From: Shewanella subflava
GTDB taxonomy: Bacteria > Pseudomonadota > Gammaproteobacteria > Enterobacterales > Shewanellaceae
Reading direction: 5' to 3'
Length of the DNA stretch: 64,000 nucleotides
NCBI RefSeq assembly: GCF_025971955.1
Contig: NZ_JAPDMX010000007.1
Location: forward strand, 1-64,000
Positions within the stretch are counted from its first letter, which is position 1, and each line of letters begins with the position of its first letter. This document shows, in pieces, positions 20,033 to 32,894 of the stretch. The position numbers and the translations under genes were made by a program. Under the pieces are notes generated by a model. That model worked only from the letters and a program-made list of their open reading frames with translations. It made no database searches and had not been told where the DNA came from.

Positions 20033-20686
20033 ATGCAAGCATTTCTAGTTCGTATTGTTAGCGCTGTTATATTGCTGATCAGCGCACAAGTTTGGGCTGA
20101 AGAAGTTAACAACAAAGATCCATATGAGTTAATTAAGCAGGTTTCTAACCAAACTTTTGATCGCTTTAAACGCGATAAAGCCTTAATTGATCAAGATTTA
20201 AGCCATTTAAAAGTGATCGTAGCTGAAGAACTTATACCTTATGTTGATTATAAATATGCCGCCTATAAGGTGATGGGGCAGTATTTACGCGAAAGCACTG
20301 ATGATCAACGAACACGTTTTGTTGAAGCATTTAAAGGCTATTTAATTGCCACCTATGCCCAAGCATTAACAGAATATACTGACCAAGCTGTTGAGTTTGA
20401 TCCTGGACAAGATTTTAGCCAAGAAAAAATGGTCGATGTGAGTGTGCAAATTATTGAGCAAGGGCGCCCACCGATTAAAATTCAATTTAAAGCCCGTCGT
20501 CTTAAAGATGATTCTTGGAAGGCCTTTGATTTAGTGGCCGAAGGCGTGAGTTTGTTAGCCTCGAAGCAATCGGAAATATCAAACCTTATTCGTCAACAAG
20601 GTATTGAATCGGTGATCACTATGCTCAATGACAAAACCAAGCAAAAAATTGATCGAAAGGTTGAGCAAGAGGCAAAAGCAGCGTGA
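20033..20686 (+). CDS. mlaC: Periplasmic phospholipid shuttle MlaC
   Basis: A 217-residue secreted protein. The ATG at 20033 has AGGAG at 20021-20025 and gives a clean signal peptide (cleavage after VWA-EE). The Tol-Tol-associated family features are present (YELIKQVSNQTFDRF, VDYKYAAYKVMG, RTRFVEAFKGYL). MlaC carries phospholipid between the outer-membrane MlaA complex and MlaFEDB. It overlaps mlaB by 4 bp. Confidence 0.95.
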   Translation: MQAFLVRIVSAVILLISAQVWAEEVNNKDPYELIKQVSNQTFDRFKRDKALIDQDLSHLKVIVAEELIPYVDYKYAAYKVMGQYLRESTDDQRTRFVEAFKGYLIATYAQALTEYTDQAVEFDPGQDFSQEKMVDVSVQIIEQGRPPIKIQFKARRLKDDSWKAFDLVAEGVSLLASKQSEISNLIRQQGIESVITMLNDKTKQKIDRKVEQEAKAA

Positions 20687-20994
20687 TTGAATTCGAACAA
20701 CAGGGCGACACTTGTTTGATTAAAGGTCGGCTAACCCAAGAGGAGGTTATCCAATTGTGGCCAAATCGACATCAACTGTTTACTGAATCCACCCAAGTGG
20801 TAGACTTGTCCGCTTTGACTTATGTTGATAGTGCCGGAGTAGCCATGTTACTTGCACTGAAAGGGTTGAATCAATCTAAAAAGGATACTGATTCAGAGAC
20901 GAATTCACGTACTTTAATTCACCCTGCGGCTCAATTACAAAAAATGATTGAGCTATACGATTTAGACACTTTTTTTGCTGAGAGTTCTTGTTAA
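20683..20994 (+). CDS. mlaB: STAS-domain subunit MlaB
   Basis: A 103-residue STAS protein. The conserved region reads VVDLSALTYVDSAGVAMLLAL, with the Asp-Ser pair at the usual phosphorylation-loop position. MlaB binds MlaF and stabilises the transporter. It uses GTG overlapping the mlaC stop. Confidence 0.92.
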   Translation: MIEFEQQGDTCLIKGRLTQEEVIQLWPNRHQLFTESTQVVDLSALTYVDSAGVAMLLALKGLNQSKKDTDSETNSRTLIHPAAQLQKMIELYDLDTFFAESSC

Positions 20995-21067
20995 TTTTTT
21001 CGGCATTTTGTTTTCTATTCACAATATTCTATATGGCTATAGGATATTGAAATAAAGGTATATATTC

Positions 21068-21319
21068 ATGGATTGCAAGGTTATTGAGCAAATTCTATCT
21101 GATGCGTTAGAGCTGACTGAAGTTCACGCTACGTCGGATGGTAGCCACTATAAAGTTGTGGCAGTAGGTGAATGTTTTGAAAGCATGAGCCGAGTTAAAC
21201 AACAACAAGCTATTTATGGTCCGCTAGCAGAAAATATTGCCAGTGGCGAGTTACACGCATTAACCATCAAGACATTCACGCCAACTCAGTGGAAGCGTGA
21301 AAAACTTTTCAATATGTAA
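21068..21319 (+). CDS. ibaG: BolA-family protein IbaG
   Basis: An 83-residue BolA/IbaG protein (SDGSHYKVVAVGECFESMSRVKQQQAIYGPL). Proteins of this family bind iron-sulfur clusters with monothiol glutaredoxins. Its position between mlaB and murA is the same as in E. coli (yrbA). Confidence 0.93.
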   Translation: MDCKVIEQILSDALELTEVHATSDGSHYKVVAVGECFESMSRVKQQQAIYGPLAENIASGELHALTIKTFTPTQWKREKLFNM

Positions 21320-22591
<1,272 letters not shown>

Positions 22592-22654
22592 TCTTTAGCC
22601 TAAGTCGCTATGATTCTAGCATTGCGATTAAAAAAATGAGTTACGACTAACACT

Positions 22655-22689
22655 AAAAAGCCATCAAGATTAAAATTGATGGCTTTTTT
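22655..22689. terminator. Bidirectional terminator between murA and degS
   Basis: AAAAAGCCATCAA and TTGATGGCTTTTTT form a long stem with A/T tails on both sides. It lies between the converging ends of murA and degS and can serve both. Confidence 0.9.
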
Positions 22690-22711
22690 GTATGAGTTGA
22701 TGACTAAACGT

Positions 22712-23788
22712 CTATTGTTCGAAAGAGTTTTTCTCAACCACGAATACAGGTATTTGTTGTTTTTGCCCCTGGCGAATCACGGTTAATATGACTTTAGTAC
22801 CTGGTGGGGTTTCAGCAATTTTATCCATCAGCATTTCAACCCCAGGGATATCATCATCCCCAAAGGCGATTATCACATCTCGAGTTTTGATTTCAGCATT
22901 TGCAGCTGGTCCATCGGGATCAATACCGGTTACAAATACCCCCTTTAAATCAGGCAAATTCAAAATTTGCGCAACAACCGGGGTTAATGGTTCACCTGAA
23001 ATCCCAATCGCGCCACGAATAACGCGACCATCACTGATCAGTTTATCCATAATACTGTGAGCCAGCTTAATGGGGATGGCAAAGCTGATACCATTGCCAC
23101 CATTATCTCCGCCCACTTTGAATGCAGCAGTATTGATACCAATCAATTCCCCCGTGGTATCAATTAACGCGCCGCCTGAGTTACCTGCATTGATGGCGGC
23201 ATCGGTTTGTAAAAAGTCGAGATAACCGGAACTTAAGCCACTGCGGCCTGTTGCACTGATAATCCCTTGGGTGATTGTCTGGCCTAAGTTATAAGGATTA
23301 CCAATCGCCAATACCACATCCCCAACCAAAGCTGGGTTAGTTAAATTAATCGGTACAACAGGTAAGTTATCACCTTCGATTTTCAACACAGCTAAATCGG
23401 TTTCAGGATCACTGCCAACCACTTCAGAGGTAAAGCGGCGGCCATCCTGTAATGCGATGACAATTTCATCCGCGCGCTTGATCACATGGTAGTTGGTCAG
23501 AATATATCCTTGGGGGCTCATGATCACACCCGATCCTAGCCCTTGTAGCGAGCTAGCGTTAAGCGGAGCGCGTTGATCTATGCTTAAACTGTAAATATTC
23601 ACCACAGCTGGAGCCGCGCGGCGCACGGCTTTGGCAAAGGATAACTCATTATTTGAACGAGTATTTTGCGAGAAACCACTCTTAAACGGACTGCCTTCAA
23701 ATGACGTTGCAATTAAAAAAACGGCAGCCATGATCAAACCAAACACTGTGGCCTTGCCTAGGTAAATGCAAATGTCTTTAAAATTCAT
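22712..23788 (-). CDS. degS: Membrane-anchored serine endoprotease DegS
   Basis: A 358-residue protease: N-terminal membrane anchor (about 10-28), trypsin-like domain with His (LTNYHVI), Asp (DPETDLAVL) and Ser (NAGNSGGAL), and one PDZ domain (about 260-350). DegS senses misfolded outer-membrane proteins and makes the first cut in RseA to release sigma-E. One PDZ and a membrane anchor distinguish it from DegQ next door. Confidence 0.95.
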   Translation of the reverse strand: MNFKDICIYLGKATVFGLIMAAVFLIATSFEGSPFKSGFSQNTRSNNELSFAKAVRRAAPAVVNIYSLSIDQRAPLNASSLQGLGSGVIMSPQGYILTNYHVIKRADEIVIALQDGRRFTSEVVGSDPETDLAVLKIEGDNLPVVPINLTNPALVGDVVLAIGNPYNLGQTITQGIISATGRSGLSSGYLDFLQTDAAINAGNSGGALIDTTGELIGINTAAFKVGGDNGGNGISFAIPIKLAHSIMDKLISDGRVIRGAIGISGEPLTPVVAQILNLPDLKGVFVTGIDPDGPAANAEIKTRDVIIAFGDDDIPGVEMLMDKIAETPPGTKVILTVIRQGQKQQIPVFVVEKNSFEQ

Positions 23789-23838
23789 AGTCTGGTTGGT
23801 GTAAGGAAAGTAGGCTTGATAGTAGCATAGGATAAATA

Positions 23839-23872
23839 ATTAAGCATCGAGGATGATGGCTCGATGCTTAAT
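23839..23872 (-). terminator. Strong hairpin between degQ and degS
   Basis: A perfect 13-bp stem (ATTAAGCATCGAG / CTCGATGCTTAAT) around an 8-base loop, with a short AT-rich run after it on the minus strand. It could end the degQ transcript or separate degQ and degS expression. The T-tract is weak, so function as a terminator is inference. Confidence 0.55.
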
Positions 23873-23926
23873 TTACTGAATGCTAACATTGGGTTAAGTT
23901 GCCTTATTCCACATAAGGCAATATTT

Positions 23927-25276
23927 TTAACGCAGTATCAGATAACTTAAATTATTATCACGTAATATTTTAAGGGCTACAGAACCTTGTTGTTTTTCCA
24001 GTAAACCTTTGAATGTCTTCAAATCTTTGATTGGTGTGCGGTTAATACCTACGATAAAGTCACCTTTTTGTAAGCCGGACATTGCAGCAGGAGAACCTTG
24101 TGCAACTTCCGTTATTTCAACGCCTTTACTGCCTGTTTGTAGCGTTGCACCTTGAAGCATTGGGTGTAATGCTCCTGCAGCGGCTTCAACAGAATCTGCT
24201 TTACCTAAGGTGGCTTTGACGGTTTTGTTATCGCCATCGCGGATGATGCCAAATTCTACTTTTACACCTGCACCCATGGTGGCCACTTTAGCGCGCAACT
24301 CTTGGAAGGATTTTATGTTGCGGCCATTAACACTGATAATAATGTCACCGGCTTTAATGCCTGCTTTTGCTGCTGCGCTATCTGGCACGACTTCATTTAC
24401 AAATGCACCGTGTTGAGTTTCTAATCCGAAGGCTTTAGCCAGCTCTTTATCCAAATCGCGACCCGCAACGCCAAGCACGCCTCGTCTGACTTCACCATGC
24501 TCGATAATCTGGCTAACAAGGCTATTGACCATGTTGGCTGGAATAGCAAAACCTATCCCAACATTGCCGCCATTTGGCGCGACAATAGCAGTGTTGATGC
24601 CCATTAGTTCACCATTAAGGTTAACCAGCGCACCGCCTGAGTTGCCACTATTAATAGAAGCGTCGGTTTGAATAAAGTTTTCGAGCATTTCAATGCCTAA
24701 ACCGCTGCGGCCTAGTGCACTGACAATACCGGACGTTACCGTTTGACCTAATCCAAATGGATTACCAATCGCCACCGCAAAATCACCGACACGGACTTCA
24801 TCAGAATCTGTTTGCTTGATTGCCGTTAGGTTTTTTGCCTCAATTTGTAATAGGGCAATGTCTGACTCTTTATCTGCACCAATTAACTTAGCTTCAACTT
24901 CACGGCCATCGCTCAAGCCAATTTGAATATCATCTGCACCGTTAATGACATGATGATTGGTCACAATATAACCCTTTTCGGCATCAATAATTACCCCTGA
25001 ACCTAAGCCCCTAAAGGGTCTTTCTTTTACTTGTTCTTGTGGCGCGTTTGGACCAAAAAAGTAGCGAAATACATCGGGGACTTGCTGCTTAGAAACCTGA
25101 GTACCTGACACTGCAACAGATACCACAGCTGGTGTTGTGCGTTCTAACATAGGCGCTAAGCTAGGTAAGGCTTGACCGTCAACCGACATCGGGATTGCTG
25201 CATGTGATACAACAGGCATCATGGTTAAAGAGGCGGTTAACAAGGCTGCTGAAAGTAAACTAAGTTTGGTTTTCAT
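23927..25276 (-). CDS. degQ: Periplasmic serine endoprotease/chaperone DegQ
   Basis: A 449-residue Do-family protease with signal peptide (cleavage after SHA), catalytic His (TNHHVI), Asp (ESDIALL) and Ser (NSGNSGGAL), and two PDZ domains (about 255-350 and 365-445). Length and order next to degS fit DegQ better than DegP. It degrades or refolds damaged periplasmic proteins. A small inverted repeat (23899-23921) lies just beyond its stop. Confidence 0.93.
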   Translation of the reverse strand: MKTKLSLLSAALLTASLTMMPVVSHAAIPMSVDGQALPSLAPMLERTTPAVVSVAVSGTQVSKQQVPDVFRYFFGPNAPQEQVKERPFRGLGSGVIIDAEKGYIVTNHHVINGADDIQIGLSDGREVEAKLIGADKESDIALLQIEAKNLTAIKQTDSDEVRVGDFAVAIGNPFGLGQTVTSGIVSALGRSGLGIEMLENFIQTDASINSGNSGGALVNLNGELMGINTAIVAPNGGNVGIGFAIPANMVNSLVSQIIEHGEVRRGVLGVAGRDLDKELAKAFGLETQHGAFVNEVVPDSAAAKAGIKAGDIIISVNGRNIKSFQELRAKVATMGAGVKVEFGIIRDGDNKTVKATLGKADSVEAAAGALHPMLQGATLQTGSKGVEITEVAQGSPAAMSGLQKGDFIVGINRTPIKDLKTFKGLLEKQQGSVALKILRDNNLSYLILR

Positions 25277-25566
25277 TAATTATGACTCCTGATGATTCAA
25301 GCTAGTGATAAAAATATGGTGCTTGAATTCACTAAATAAAAGTTAAATATCGTTAATCAAAATGTTTAGAAATACAGGCTTTATCAAGCCGCATTCCTAC
25401 AGAATCTAGAGAAATAAAGTTATCGATTAGTTACTCAGATAAGTGCGTGTGTCTTTAGTTCATTTACTATTAACAAAGGTTAATTTAATCGGTTTTGACG
25501 GTTACTTGCTGGTTAACTTTAATGCTATTATGCGGCCTATCTATTGTTGTAGTGAGTTTTATCGTA

Positions 25567-26676
25567 GTGACACAGTTAACCCCTTGGCAGCATTATCAAC
25601 AAGATCTCAGTCGTGAAGATTTTTCTCATGATCTCGCACAAGAACAAGCCGTTAAATCATTACAGCGTGTATATGATGAATTAATCGCAGCAGAACAGCC
25701 GATATCTGGATTATCTAAAATATTATCGTTTTTTGCTAAAAAGCCTGCAACATCAGTCACTGGCTTGTATTTGTGGGGGGGAGTAGGGCGAGGTAAAACC
25801 TACCTTATGGACACCTTTTATGATGCTCTGCCTGGAGATAAAAAACTCAGAGCGCATTTTCATCGCTTTATGCATCAGCTGCACCATGATTTAGGTGAGT
25901 TAAAAGGGGTACAAGATCCGTTACTCACTATTGCCAACAGCATGGCAAAACAATACAAAGTAATCTGCTTTGATGAGTTTTTCGTTTCCGATATTACCGA
26001 CGCAATGCTGTTAGGTACTTTGTTCCAGGCATTATTTAAAGAAGGCGTCGCACTGGTCGCAACCTCAAATATCATTCCTGATGAGCTGTACAAAAATGGC
26101 TTGCAGCGGGCGCGTTTTTTACCCGCTATCGCCTTGATCAATCAGCATTGTGAAATTTTGAATGTCGATTCAGGTATCGATTATCGTTTAAGAACATTAG
26201 AGCAAGCAGAAATTTATCACTTCCCACTTGATGAACAAGCCGATCTCAATTTACAAACTTACTTCAAGCAACTTGCACCAGAATCGGAGGTGTTTAGCGA
26301 TGCGATTGAAGTTGATGGGCGGGCAATTACGATCCGTAAACAATCTCAGGGAGTATTGTTGGCGAACTTTAGAGACCTGTGTGATGGTCCTCGTTCGCAG
26401 CGAGATTATATGGAAATTGCAAGGCTTTACCATACGGTTCTTCTTAGTGGTTTAGAACAAATGGGCGATCAACTCACGGGGGATGACATCGCGAGGCGTT
26501 TTCTAGCGATGGTAGATGAGTTTTACGAGCGCAATGTAAAATTAATTATTTCCGCGCAAGTGCCATTGGAAGAAATATACACTCAAGGGCTGCTAAGTTT
26601 TGAATTTAGACGTTGCCGTTCAAGACTAATCGAAATGCAATCACACGATTATTTGGCGCTTGAACATTTGCCTTAG
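25567..26676 (+). CDS. zapE: Cell division ATPase ZapE (AFG1 family)
   Basis: An AFG1-like AAA ATPase of about 369 residues from GTG at 25567; the frame stays open 24 codons further upstream with a hydrophobic stretch that E. coli ZapE lacks, so I prefer the GTG. Walker A is LWGGVGRGKTYLMD, Walker B region CFDEFFVSDITDAML, and GLQRARFLPAI and DEFYERNVKL are conserved. ZapE associates with the Z-ring. It is divergent from degQ and upstream of rplM, as in other gammaproteobacteria. Confidence 0.88.
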   Translation: MTQLTPWQHYQQDLSREDFSHDLAQEQAVKSLQRVYDELIAAEQPISGLSKILSFFAKKPATSVTGLYLWGGVGRGKTYLMDTFYDALPGDKKLRAHFHRFMHQLHHDLGELKGVQDPLLTIANSMAKQYKVICFDEFFVSDITDAMLLGTLFQALFKEGVALVATSNIIPDELYKNGLQRARFLPAIALINQHCEILNVDSGIDYRLRTLEQAEIYHFPLDEQADLNLQTYFKQLAPESEVFSDAIEVDGRAITIRKQSQGVLLANFRDLCDGPRSQRDYMEIARLYHTVLLSGLEQMGDQLTGDDIARRFLAMVDEFYERNVKLIISAQVPLEEIYTQGLLSFEFRRCRSRLIEMQSHDYLALEHLP

Positions 26677-26775
26677 AGTCAGCATGTAATAATGCTGAGA
26701 CCTCAGTGTATAAAAAACGAACACAAAATTGCCGATAAAACGATCAAAATATTTGTCGTTTTTAATAAAAACCAG

Positions 26776-26804
26776 GTGATTTTTGAGTATTCTTTGCGTA
26801 TAAT
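26776..26804 (+). promoter_or_regulatory. Candidate promoter for rplM-rpsI
   Basis: A perfect -10 hexamer TATAAT at 26799-26804, preceded by TGCG; the -35 is not obvious. It lies about 150 bp before rplM in a leader otherwise free of genes. Confidence 0.5.
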
Positions 26805-26811
26805 CCGCCAC

Positions 26812-26950
26812 CTGCCCTCGTTACTCCGCCAGTTTGGGCGGAAGTTTTAAGCCAATATTCATGCTCGAAGGGGCAAGAATCGGTTCATTTTGTGTTAATT
26901 GCGACCGCAATTGGCATGTGAGACAGAATTTTAAACATTGGGTTTTTGTA
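26812..26950 (+). promoter_or_regulatory. rplM leader with GC hairpin
   Basis: The long 5' leader of rplM contains a stem TCCGCC/GGCGGA at 26825-26842. In E. coli the rplM-rpsI operon is autoregulated by L13 acting on its leader; whether this leader does the same is inference from position only. Confidence 0.35.
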
Positions 26951-26954
26951 AAAA

Positions 26955-27386
26955 ATGAAGACTACATTTACTGCTACACCAGAAACAGTCACACGTGACT
27001 GGTTCGTCGTTGATGCCGAAGGTAAGACTTTAGGTCGTATCGCTACTGAAATTGCTACTCGTTTACGCGGTAAGCATAAGCCAGAGTATACTCCTCATGT
27101 TGACACTGGTGATTACATCATCGTTATTAACGCTGAGAAAGTTACTGTTACTGGTAACAAGGCTGCGGGCAAGATTTATTACTCGCACACTGGTTTCATC
27201 GGTGGCATTAAGCAGATTTCTTTTGAGAAGCTGCAAGCTCATAAGCCTGAGATGATTATCGAGAAAGCTGTTAAGGGTATGTTGCCAAAAGGTCCTTTGG
27301 GCCGTGCTATGTTCCGTAAACTTAAAGTTTACGCTGGCACTGAGCATAACCATGCCGCACAACAACCACAAGTTCTTGATATCTAA
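26955..27386 (+). CDS. rplM: 50S ribosomal protein L13
   Basis: A 143-residue L13 ([28 protein letters not shown] start, [21 protein letters not shown] core). It is an early assembly protein of the large subunit. It is followed after 15 bp by rpsI, with GGGAG before the rpsI start. Codon use is strongly biased, as expected for a highly expressed gene. Confidence 0.98.
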   Translation: MKTTFTATPETVTRDWFVVDAEGKTLGRIATEIATRLRGKHKPEYTPHVDTGDYIIVINAEKVTVTGNKAAGKIYYSHTGFIGGIKQISFEKLQAHKPEMIIEKAVKGMLPKGPLGRAMFRKLKVYAGTEHNHAAQQPQVLDI

Positions 27387-27401
27387 AACGGGAGTAAGCT
27401 A

Positions 27402-27794
27402 ATGTCTGCAACTCAGTACTACGGCACTGGCCGTCGTAAAACATCTACTGCTCGCGTATTCGCTAAAGCAGGTAGTGGTGCAATCGTTGTTAACCAACGT
27501 CCACTAGATGTATATTTTGGTCGTGAAACTGCTCGTATGGTTGTTCGTCAACCTTTAGAGTTAGTTGAAATGACTGATAAACTTGACATCTATGTAACTG
27601 TTAAAGGCGGTGGTATCACTGGCCAAGCAGGTGCAATTCGTCACGGTATTACTCGTGCGTTAATGCAACTTGATGAAACATTACGTCCTGCTCTACGTAC
27701 CGCTGGTTTTGTTACCCGTGATGCTCGTAAAGTTGAGCGTAAGAAAGTTGGTCTACGTAAAGCACGTCGTAAGCCACAGTTCTCAAAACGTTAA
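27402..27794 (+). CDS. rpsI: 30S ribosomal protein S9
   Basis: A 130-residue S9 with the typical start [18 protein letters not shown] and the basic C-terminal tail ending KPQFSKR, which reaches the P-site tRNA. It is cotranscribed with rplM and followed by a strong terminator. Confidence 0.98.
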   Translation: MSATQYYGTGRRKTSTARVFAKAGSGAIVVNQRPLDVYFGRETARMVVRQPLELVEMTDKLDIYVTVKGGGITGQAGAIRHGITRALMQLDETLRPALRTAGFVTRDARKVERKKVGLRKARRKPQFSKR

Positions 27795-27810
27795 TTCGTT
27801 TTTGGAATGC

Positions 27811-27838
27811 AAAAAACCCAGCTTATGCTGGGTTTTTT
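27811..27838 (+). terminator. Terminator after rpsI
   Basis: AAAAAACCCAGC-TTAT-GCTGGGTTTTTT, a stable stem with a T-run, 16 bp after the rpsI stop. Confidence 0.95.
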
Positions 27839-27876
27839 ATTGCCTAACGATTTATCATTGTCATCGATGCCCATCA

Positions 27877-28028
27877 TCATAAATAATGGTCTAAAAGGGC
27901 TTGAGAAAAGAGGCGATAACGGCGTAAATTTTTAGATTTTAGCATAACGACCTATCATAAAAATCTGCCTTGTTATCATGCACTTTTGCTTAGCTATTTT
28001 TGATCACTTATTAACTGTAATTCAGTAT
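27877..28028. repeat. Dispersed MITE-like repeat, copy A
   Basis: About 150 bp aligning almost without gaps to 33650-33811. Shared blocks in register are ATAAATAA (27879), CGATAAC (27914), CCTTGTTATCA and GCTATTTTTGAT (27993). The left terminal ATACC of copy B is not preserved here. It lies between the rpsI terminator and the DUF2065 gene. Confidence 0.7.
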
Positions 28029-28057
28029 CAACACAATAGAATTAGAGATAAAAATAC

Positions 28058-29609
<1,552 letters not shown>

Positions 29610-29619
29610 TTTCGATATC

Positions 29620-29648
29620 AAAAAAGGCCGCATTAAGCGGCCTTTTTA
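29620..29648 (+). terminator. Terminator after purA
   Basis: GGCCGC-ATTAA-GCGGCC stem flanked by A6 and T5, 16 bp after the purA stop. Confidence 0.93.
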
Positions 29649-29740
29649 ATGAGACACGGTTACAAAGTACGGCAAAACGACTTAAGAAACCCATGGTTCG
29701 GCCGATGAATTAACTAATAAAACTGTCATCGAGAATTGTT

Positions 29741-30373
29741 ATGTTACGGCTTTCATTACTGCTTATATTAATGTTATTACTCGGTTCATCTGTCGAGGTT
29801 GCCAAGGCTGAATCTGGCGCTTTTGACATATACAGTGATGAACAACTGATCAAGCTTATCCGCAGCAATCAATATCTTCAACGCGTTAAAGTTGATGAAT
29901 GTCAGTTAGTACAAGATATTGAAGCGAGAGCTGAAGTATTACAGCAGCCGCTATATCAGTTTTTATGGGGTGAAATGCTGAATCACGGCGTATGTGTCAA
30001 GGCACATACTGCTCGGGGTATGGCCATGTTACAAACCGCTGCAGAACAAGGCAGCGCAGAAGCGATGCTTAAATTAGCCGACTATTATTACCAAGGTAAA
30101 TTAGTGGTTAAAGATCGTAATCGCTCAGTGCAATATACATTACCCGCAGCAGCACATGGTGATGTCAATGCGCGCATGATGTTAGTCAAACTGTTTGCTG
30201 AAGGTTATGGTAGCCCACAAGATTATGAAATGGGTTATCATTGGTTGTATAACAGTATTTTTGATGATGAAAGTCAGCAAAAAAAAGCGACATCATTATT
30301 ACAACAACTTGCTGTGAAAATGCCCACAAGTATTGTTGAAAGGGCTCAGCAGCAACAACTTTATATGCAATAA
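29741..30373 (+). CDS. motX: Sodium-driven flagellar motor protein MotX
   Basis: A 210-residue secreted protein, the length of Vibrio MotX (about 211). A signal peptide (cleavage near AKA-ES) is followed by Sel1-like repeats (GMAMLQTAAEQGSAEAMLKLADYYYQG and the next unit). Position between purA and rnr is the known location in Shewanella and Vibrio. With MotY, MotX forms the T-ring that holds PomAB-type stators around the polar flagellar motor. Confidence 0.88.
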   Translation: MLRLSLLLILMLLLGSSVEVAKAESGAFDIYSDEQLIKLIRSNQYLQRVKVDECQLVQDIEARAEVLQQPLYQFLWGEMLNHGVCVKAHTARGMAMLQTAAEQGSAEAMLKLADYYYQGKLVVKDRNRSVQYTLPAAAHGDVNARMMLVKLFAEGYGSPQDYEMGYHWLYNSIFDDESQQKKATSLLQQLAVKMPTSIVERAQQQQLYMQ

Positions 30374-30404
30374 GGCATTTATATGCCGATGATTTGGAAA
30401 TTGA

Positions 30405-32894
30405 ATGATCAACGATCCTCATTTTGAGAGAGAGCAAGACAAGTACGACAATCCCATTCCTAGCCGCGAGTATATTTTAGAATACTTGCGCGCTCAAAAG
30501 TCACCGGTTACCCGTGACAAAATCGCTGAAGCATTAAACATTACCGCAGAAGAGCCATTAGAAGCCCTGCGTCGTCGTTTGCGTGCAATGGAACGTGATG
30601 GTCAATTAGTATTTACCCGTGGTCAAAGCTATGGCTTACCCGAAAAAATGGATTTATTATCCGGTACCATTATCGGTCATCGAGATGGTTTTGGCTTTTT
30701 AAAGCTTGAAGAAGGCGGTGACGATTTATTTATTAATAACCGTGACATGCTGATGTATTTTCACGGGGATAAAGTATTGGCTCAAAAAGCCGGTACCGAT
30801 CGCCGAGGACGTCGTGAAGCGCGAATTGTGCGTTTAGTACAAGAGCGCAGTGCAGCACTAGTGGGTCGTTACCATGTTGATGGTGGAATGGCTTTCGTGA
30901 TAGCTGATGACCGACGCATTACCCAAGAAATTTTAATTGCCAATGAAGATAAAAACGGTGCTCGCGCCGGCGATGTCGTGGTCGTTGAATTAACCAGAAG
31001 ACCTGGGCGTTTTGTCAAAGCTGCCGGTAAAGTGACTGAAGTGTTAGGTAAAACCATGGCTCCGGGCATGGAAATCGAAATCGCATTACGTAATTACGAT
31101 CTTCCACATACTTGGTCTGCGGTTATCGAGAAAAAACTGAAGCGCATTCCTGATGAAGTGCCTGATTCAGATAAGCAAGGTCGTGTTGATTTACGTCATT
31201 TGCCGTTAGTGACGATTGATGGTGAAGATGCACGTGATTTTGATGATGCTGTTTATGCCGAGAAAAAACCTAGCGGTGGCTGGCGCTTATGGGTGGCGAT
31301 TGCCGATGTAAGCCATTATGTGCGTACCGATTCAGCATTGGATACAGAAGCACGTGAGCGCGGTAACTCTGTGTATTTTCCATCACAAGTGATCCCAATG
31401 TTGCCGGAGAAAATCTCTAATGGCCTGTGCTCATTAAATCCCCATGTTGACAGATTGTGCATGGTGGCTGAAATGACCATTGCCGCCAGTGGCAAGCTAT
31501 CTGGATATAAATTTTATCCAGCGGTCATGCACTCGCATGCGCGTTTTACTTATACCCAAGTTGCCGACATGCTTGAGGGAGGCACGATTGCCCCAGAGCA
31601 CGAAGTATTGTTCCCACACTTACAGTGCTTACAATCTTTGTATTTAACCTTAGATGAGCGCAGAGCTGAACGTGGTGCGATCGCTTTTGAAACCTTAGAA
31701 ACCCAGTTTATTTTCAATGAGCAGCGCAAGATTGATAAAATTGTGCCAAGAGGCCGTAATCAGGCACATAAAATTATTGAAGAATGTATGATTTTAGCAA
31801 ACGTAGCCTCTGCTAAGTTTGTTAAAAAGCACAAAGGTGAAGTGTTATACCGTGTGCATGAAGCGCCTTCAGAGCAAAAACTGGCTAATTTTAAAGAGTT
31901 CTTGTCTGAGCGTGGATTATCGATGGAGGGTGGTTTAGAACCCACGCCATCGGATTATCAAAATATCATGCTTAAAATTGCTGGCAGACCGGATTCTGAA
32001 CTCATTCAGGTAATGCTGTTGCGCTCAATGCGTCAGGCTATTTACAGCCCTGATAATGATGGTCATTTTGGGCTTGCATTAGAAGAGTACTCGCATTTTA
32101 CCTCGCCGATCCGTCGTTATCCCGATCTGATATTGCATCGTGTGATTAAGTATTTATTAGCTAATCAACAAGGGGAAGTGAAAGATAAATGGACCCAAGA
32201 TGGTGGCTTTAAATACAGTCTTGAGGAACTTGATGCCTTAGGTGAAGAGTGCTCAATGACTGAGCGCCGTGCCGATGAAGCGACTAGAGATGTGAGCGAT
32301 TGGCTTAAATGTGAATATATGCAAGATCATGTTGGTGATGATTTTGATGCCGTAATTGCCTCTGTCACTAACTTTGGTTTGTTCGTTCGCTTAAACGATC
32401 TCTTTATTGATGGCTTGGTGCATATTTCTAGTTTAGCCAGTGATTACTATCAGTTTGATCAGATGCGTCAGCGTTTGGTGGGTGAAAACACTCGCCAGGT
32501 CTACCAAGTTGGTGATGAAGTGAGTGTCAAAGTGGCTGCGGTGAATTTAGATGATCGCCAAATTGATTTGATCATGATTGGCGATAACAGTAAAGGCAAA
32601 AGTAAACGTCGCAGCAGTGCGAAACCGTTAACCGCGCGTGAACGTGTCAATTTAGAAGGTGCCAAATTAGCGCGTGGTGCTAAAGATGTTCAGACGCCGC
32701 CAAAAGGGCGAGCGAAAAAGGCCACTTCAGATGAGAAACGTACTCCGGCGGCTAAAGGAACGGCTAAAAAAACTGCGGCTAAAAAGCCAAGAGTAAAGAA
32801 AACGGGTCCCAAAAAAGCGACGGCTAAGTCATCAAATAATAGCGCCTCCGCCGCCAAAGCGGGCAGTGCGAAACGCAGTAAGAGAAAAAGCTAA
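30405..32894 (+). CDS. rnr: Ribonuclease R
   Basis: An 829-residue RNase R: N-terminal helix-turn-helix ([14 protein letters not shown]), cold-shock domains, RNB catalytic domain with [14 protein letters not shown] (Mg2+-binding aspartates), S1 domain (about 640-730) and a Lys/Ala-rich tail (about 735-829) as in E. coli. It is a processive 3'-5' exoribonuclease for structured RNA. The rlmB ATG follows the stop codon directly. Confidence 0.97.
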   Translation: MINDPHFEREQDKYDNPIPSREYILEYLRAQKSPVTRDKIAEALNITAEEPLEALRRRLRAMERDGQLVFTRGQSYGLPEKMDLLSGTIIGHRDGFGFLKLEEGGDDLFINNRDMLMYFHGDKVLAQKAGTDRRGRREARIVRLVQERSAALVGRYHVDGGMAFVIADDRRITQEILIANEDKNGARAGDVVVVELTRRPGRFVKAAGKVTEVLGKTMAPGMEIEIALRNYDLPHTWSAVIEKKLKRIPDEVPDSDKQGRVDLRHLPLVTIDGEDARDFDDAVYAEKKPSGGWRLWVAIADVSHYVRTDSALDTEARERGNSVYFPSQVIPMLPEKISNGLCSLNPHVDRLCMVAEMTIAASGKLSGYKFYPAVMHSHARFTYTQVADMLEGGTIAPEHEVLFPHLQCLQSLYLTLDERRAERGAIAFETLETQFIFNEQRKIDKIVPRGRNQAHKIIEECMILANVASAKFVKKHKGEVLYRVHEAPSEQKLANFKEFLSERGLSMEGGLEPTPSDYQNIMLKIAGRPDSELIQVMLLRSMRQAIYSPDNDGHFGLALEEYSHFTSPIRRYPDLILHRVIKYLLANQQGEVKDKWTQDGGFKYSLEELDALGEECSMTERRADEATRDVSDWLKCEYMQDHVGDDFDAVIASVTNFGLFVRLNDLFIDGLVHISSLASDYYQFDQMRQRLVGENTRQVYQVGDEVSVKVAAVNLDDRQIDLIMIGDNSKGKSKRRSSAKPLTARERVNLEGAKLARGAKDVQTPPKGRAKKATSDEKRTPAAKGTAKKTAAKKPRVKKTGPKKATAKSSNNSASAAKAGSAKRSKRKS

